From positions 1-26,671 of the forward strand of contig JAISTO010000145.1 in the NCBI GenBank assembly GCA_031272575.1: a DNA stretch of 26,671 bases, written 5' to 3'. Within the stretch, counting starts at the first letter, position 1; each line of letters starts with the position of its first letter. The notes below the pieces were generated by a model that was given only the letters and a program-made list of their open reading frames with translations, searched no databases and was not told the origin of the DNA. Source of the DNA: Treponema sp. Its GTDB lineage: Bacteria > Spirochaetota > Spirochaetia > Treponematales > Breznakiellaceae. Of this stretch, positions 23,553 through 26,671 are shown piece after piece. Both the position numbers and the translations under genes were made by a program.

Positions 23553-23560
23553 CATCTTAA

Positions 23561-25402
23561 ATGGCAAAAGCAAAAGTAACGCCGGCCGCGGCGCCGGCCG
23601 CGCAGACCTACGACGAGTCGAAGATCAAAACCCTCTCGTCACTCGAACACATACGCCTCCGCACCGGTATGTACATCGGGCGGCTCGGTGACGGCTCAAA
23701 CCCGGATGACGGCATTTACGTCCTCCTGAAGGAAGTCATCGACAACGGCGTGGACGAGTACATCATGGGGAACGGCACACTCATCGAAGTGGTGGTAAAG
23801 GACGGAGTCGCGAAGGTGCGCGACTTCGGGCGGGGCATACCGCTCGGCAAACTCGTCGAGTGCGTCTCGGTAATCAACACGGGCGCCAAGTACAACGACG
23901 AGGTGTTTCAGTTTTCCGTGGGCCTGAACGGGGTCGGCACGAAGGCGGTGAACGCGCTCTCCAGCCGCTTCCGGGTCGTCGCGATACGGGACGGCGAATT
24001 CGCGGAAGCGATCTTCGAGCGGGGCAACCTGCTCTCGAACCGCAAGGGCAAGGTAAAGGAAAACCAGAAGAACGGCACCTATGTCGAGTTCACGCCCGAC
24101 AAGGAAATCTTCGGCGACTACGACTTCAACCACGAGTTTATCGAAAAACGCATCAAGGGCTACGCGTACCTCAACACCGGCCTCACGCTGAATTACAACG
24201 GCCAGCGCTACGTGTCCGAGCGGGGGCTCTTCGACCTGCTCAGCGACGAAACCGGGGAGGACGTGCTCTACCCCATCGGCTACTACAAGGGCGAGCGGAT
24301 AGAGTTTTCATTCACCCACACGAACAACTACGGCGAGCAGTACTTCTCGTTCGTCAACGGCCAGTTCACGAGCGACGGGGGCTCGCACCTGTCCGCGTTC
24401 AAGGAGGGCTTTCTTAAAGGGATACAGGCCTACTTCAAAAAAGACTACCGCAGCGAGGATATCCGCGAGGGCCTCACCGCGGCCGTTGCCATCAAACTGA
24501 TGAACCCGGTCTTCGAAAGTCAGACCAAAAACAAACTGGGCAACTCGGACATCCGCTCCTGGGTCGTGCAGGAGTGCAAAGAGGCGGTCGAGGACTGGCT
24601 TCACAAAAATGTCGATGCTGCTAAGAAACTCGAAACGAAAATTATCTCCAACGAGAGCCTCCGCACCGAACTGAACGAGGTGAAAAAAGAAGCGCGGGAG
24701 GCGGCCAAAAAGATCGCGCTAAAAATCCCCAAACTAAAGGACTGCAAGTATCATCTCGAAGACGGGGAGAAGGGGGCCGAGTCCACCATCTTTATAACCG
24801 AGGGTGATTCCGCGTCCGGCTCTATGGTGTCGAGCCGCAACGTTATGACGCAGGCGATCTTCAGTCTGCGGGGCAAGATCGAAAATATGTACGGCAAGAA
24901 GCGTTCCGCCATCTACAAGAACGAGGAACTCTACAACATGATGATGGCGCTCGGCATCGAAAACGACGTGTCCGGCCTCCGCTACGGCCGCATCGTCATT
25001 GCCACCGACGCGGACTTCGACGGCTTTCATATCCGCAACCTGCTCCTCACGTTCTTCCTGTCGTACTTCGAGGAACTGGTAACGGGCGGCCGCGTATTCA
25101 TTCTGGAGACGCCGCTCTTCCGCGTGCGCACCAAAAAAGAGACGCGCTACTGCTACACGGAAAAAGAGCGGGACGAACTCGTCTCCGCGCTCGGCAGCAC
25201 CAGCGAGGTAACCCGCTTCAAGGGCCTGGGCGAAATAAGCCCCAAGGAGTTCGGGCAGTTCATCGGCGAGGACATACGCCTGGTGCCCGTGGCCGTGAGC
25301 GCGCTGAAGCAGGTGCCCCAGGTAATGCTCTTCTACATGGGCAAGAACACCCCGGAGCGCCGCGAGTATATCATGAAGAACCTGATCGCGGACGCGGCGT
25401 AG
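23561..25402 (+). CDS. parE: DNA topoisomerase IV subunit B
   Basis: 613 residues, the short ParE length without the long GyrB insertion. GHKL ATPase motifs: KEVIDNGVDE (Glu58, Asn62), DFGRGIP (88-94), GLNGVGTKAVNALS (121-134), and the QTKNKLG transducer lysine motif (321-327). The TOPRIM domain has TEGDSASG (Glu414) and ATDADFDG (Asp483, Asp485, Asp487), followed by FKGLGEI. With ParA/ParC-type partners it decatenates chromosomes. The EGDSASGS form resembles the Bacteroidetes/spirochaete branch. No parC follows; the next gene converges with only 12 bases between the two stops. Confidence 0.93.
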   Translation: MAKAKVTPAAAPAAQTYDESKIKTLSSLEHIRLRTGMYIGRLGDGSNPDDGIYVLLKEVIDNGVDEYIMGNGTLIEVVVKDGVAKVRDFGRGIPLGKLVECVSVINTGAKYNDEVFQFSVGLNGVGTKAVNALSSRFRVVAIRDGEFAEAIFERGNLLSNRKGKVKENQKNGTYVEFTPDKEIFGDYDFNHEFIEKRIKGYAYLNTGLTLNYNGQRYVSERGLFDLLSDETGEDVLYPIGYYKGERIEFSFTHTNNYGEQYFSFVNGQFTSDGGSHLSAFKEGFLKGIQAYFKKDYRSEDIREGLTAAVAIKLMNPVFESQTKNKLGNSDIRSWVVQECKEAVEDWLHKNVDAAKKLETKIISNESLRTELNEVKKEAREAAKKIALKIPKLKDCKYHLEDGEKGAESTIFITEGDSASGSMVSSRNVMTQAIFSLRGKIENMYGKKRSAIYKNEELYNMMMALGIENDVSGLRYGRIVIATDADFDGFHIRNLLLTFFLSYFEELVTGGRVFILETPLFRVRTKKETRYCYTEKERDELVSALGSTSEVTRFKGLGEISPKEFGQFIGEDIRLVPVAVSALKQVPQVMLFYMGKNTPERREYIMKNLIADAA

Positions 25403-25414
25403 CGGTTTGCCGGC

Positions 25415-26530
25415 CTACTCCGCAAGGCGAAACCCGTCCTTGCCGTTCTCTTTCACTTCGTACATGGCAATGTCCGCGGAGTCGATGATATCGGCAACGC
25501 TTTTGTCCCCCTGCGGGTAGGGGGCCGCGCCTATGCTTATGCGGCAGTAGACCCTGCTGCGGCTCAGGCGCCACTCCTGGCGGAAGCGCTCCACCACGAG
25601 TTCCATAAGGCCCAGCGCCTCCTCCCGCGTCTTCCCCTCGCAAATAATGATAAACTCGTCCCCGCCGTAGCGGTAGGGTATGCCGAGTTGCTCCCGATGC
25701 GCTGCGAGGAAATCCCCTATCTGGCAGAGGAGTTCGTCGCCTTCGAGGTGACCGAGCGAGTCGTTGATATTTTTGAAATCGTCTAAATCCATAAAGAGGA
25801 GATAGCCCCCCTCCCCCCCCTGCGCGAGGCGGGCGTCCAGATCGGTAAAAAACTTCCTGCGGTTGTAGAGCGAGGTGAGGCTGTCCTGCTCCGCCAGGGA
25901 ACGGACCAGTTCCTCGTTCCGCTTGTTTTCCGAGATGATGTTCCTGAGGGATTCGAGCGCGTACTCGAGCCTGCGCCGGTACACGCGCATCTTTATGTGA
26001 CCTGCAAGCACCGAGAGCACGGCCTCCGCGCTTTCCAGTTCGCGGCTGTCGAGGCTCACCTTGCCCGTTTTGTCCGCCATGCCGATGAAGGCCGCGGGCG
26101 TATGCCCCTCGTCGTCAAAGATGACGGAGAGCATGACCACAGTTTTTGCCGCGAAGAGATCGAGGAAACGCGCGGACGCGCCGCCGGACTGAGCGTCGAT
26201 ATAGAGCAGGGTGCCCCCCCGCAGGGCGAGCGCCTCCTGCTCCTCCGGCGGCAGCAACGCCTCCACCGAGAAGCGCTCCGGCAGGCTCTCTTCGATTGCG
26301 CACTTTGTGTGGTGCCGCTCCCGCAGCGTATAAAGCCCCAGGTGATCGGGCTCGTAGACAAACCCGCACTGGAAGCAGAAAAACTCGCAGGTCTCCCTGA
26401 GTATCCCCTCGAAAGAACGGTAGGGGTCCTTCCCCGCGCTCAGTTTCCTGAATATGCGGACAAACAAGTCGTTTTCGAGCTGCGCTTTCCCACGTTTTTC
26501 CGCGCAATCTGCCTCTTTTGACGATTCCAC
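25415..26530 (-). CDS. GAF-GGDEF diguanylate cyclase
   Basis: 371 residues from a GTG at 26530 with AGAGG five bases upstream. About 20-185 is a GAF-like sensor domain; a helical linker (about 186-212) leads to a GGDEF domain (about 213-371) with DSLTSLYNRR, FMDLDDFKNIND, and intact GGDEF (289-293), so it should make cyclic di-GMP. The RxxD product-inhibition site expected at 280-283 is replaced by EQLG. There is no membrane segment, so it is cytoplasmic and may sense a soluble signal. Its end is 12 bases from the parE stop. Confidence 0.92.
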   Translation of the reverse strand: MESSKEADCAEKRGKAQLENDLFVRIFRKLSAGKDPYRSFEGILRETCEFFCFQCGFVYEPDHLGLYTLRERHHTKCAIEESLPERFSVEALLPPEEQEALALRGGTLLYIDAQSGGASARFLDLFAAKTVVMLSVIFDDEGHTPAAFIGMADKTGKVSLDSRELESAEAVLSVLAGHIKMRVYRRRLEYALESLRNIISENKRNEELVRSLAEQDSLTSLYNRRKFFTDLDARLAQGGEGGYLLFMDLDDFKNINDSLGHLEGDELLCQIGDFLAAHREQLGIPYRYGGDEFIIICEGKTREEALGLMELVVERFRQEWRLSRSRVYCRISIGAAPYPQGDKSVADIIDSADIAMYEVKENGKDGFRLAE

Positions 26531-26555
26531 TGCTACCTCTTCTCTTATAACAGAG

Positions 26556-26585
26556 GAAGTTCAAAAACTTCAGTTTTTGAACTTC
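26556..26585. repeat. 13-bp perfect inverted repeat upstream of the GGDEF gene
   Basis: GAAGTTCAAAAAC (26556-26568) and GTTTTTGAACTTC (26573-26585) flank TTCA. A third GTTCAAAAAC lies at 26641-26650. It is upstream of the GGDEF gene start and could be an operator or an intergenic repeat. Confidence 0.7.
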
Positions 26586-26598
26586 TACCTTAAAAAAC

Positions 26599-26632
26599 GC
26601 AGTTTTGTAGCGCCTTTGGCGCGAAAAACTGC
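26599..26632. repeat. Nested hairpin near right edge
   Basis: Outer stem GCAGTTTT (26599-26606) / AAAACTGC (26625-26632); inner stem GCGCC (26610-26614) / GGCGC (26618-26622) with a TTT loop. It is probably part of an intergenic repeat cluster or a terminator of a gene beyond the window. Nothing else was identified between 26531 and 26671. Confidence 0.6.
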
Positions 26633-26671
26633 AAGAGCCTGTTCAAAAACCGTGCGCTAAAGGCAACTGTG

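Overview
The window is G+C-rich and reads as a host-associated or gut-type spirochaete close to Treponema. The support is relaxed spirochaetal lipoboxes, an LplA/LplB/LplC-type sugar importer, and a ParE, RecO, MutL and XseB set. This is an inference from gene content; no rRNA gene is present to confirm it.

Left part (1 to about 16550). One large minus-strand polysaccharide locus appears to be driven from a single strong promoter at 16519-16547, with overlapping palindromic operators. In transcription order it holds an outer-membrane beta-barrel protein, a very small ORF with an 11-G tract, a lectin-like lipoprotein, a GH87-type (mycodextranase / alpha-1,3-glucanase) lipoprotein, two sugar ABC permeases, a sugar-binding lipoprotein, a cytoplasmic GH13 enzyme, a second lectin-like lipoprotein, and a giant 1687-residue GH87 lipoprotein with Ig-like and lectin modules. 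The 3' part of a convergent LacI-family regulator lies at the left edge. My reading is an alpha-1,3-glucan capture, cleavage and import system: surface lipoproteins bind and cut the polymer, the barrel lets oligosaccharides through, the ABC importer takes them up and the GH13 enzyme finishes them. No ATPase for the importer is present. The same unnamed beta-trefoil-like module occurs four times in three of the proteins.

Middle (16550-23160). A plus-strand housekeeping group follows: recO, a GH4 alpha-galactosidase gene (melA), xseB and mutL, then an AraC-family regulator. A convergent CytX-type NCS1 transporter gene overlaps the regulator's 3' end by 56 bp and carries an in-frame 11-G homopolymer.

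Right (23160-26671). A 400-bp repeat-rich gap contains 21-22 bp tandem repeats, REP-like hairpins and a 137-bp MITE-like element with perfect 14-bp terminal inverted repeats. It is followed by parE and a convergent GAF-GGDEF diguanylate cyclase gene. The right edge holds intergenic inverted repeats.

Two patterns recur across the window. Several genes (recO, araC-like, cytX, parE) have a TTGACT -35 element and a -10 element ending only 6-9 bases before the ATG, which suggests leaderless transcripts. Copies or fragments of a TGTCAACAAGTTAA-ended repeat lie in at least four intergenic gaps.
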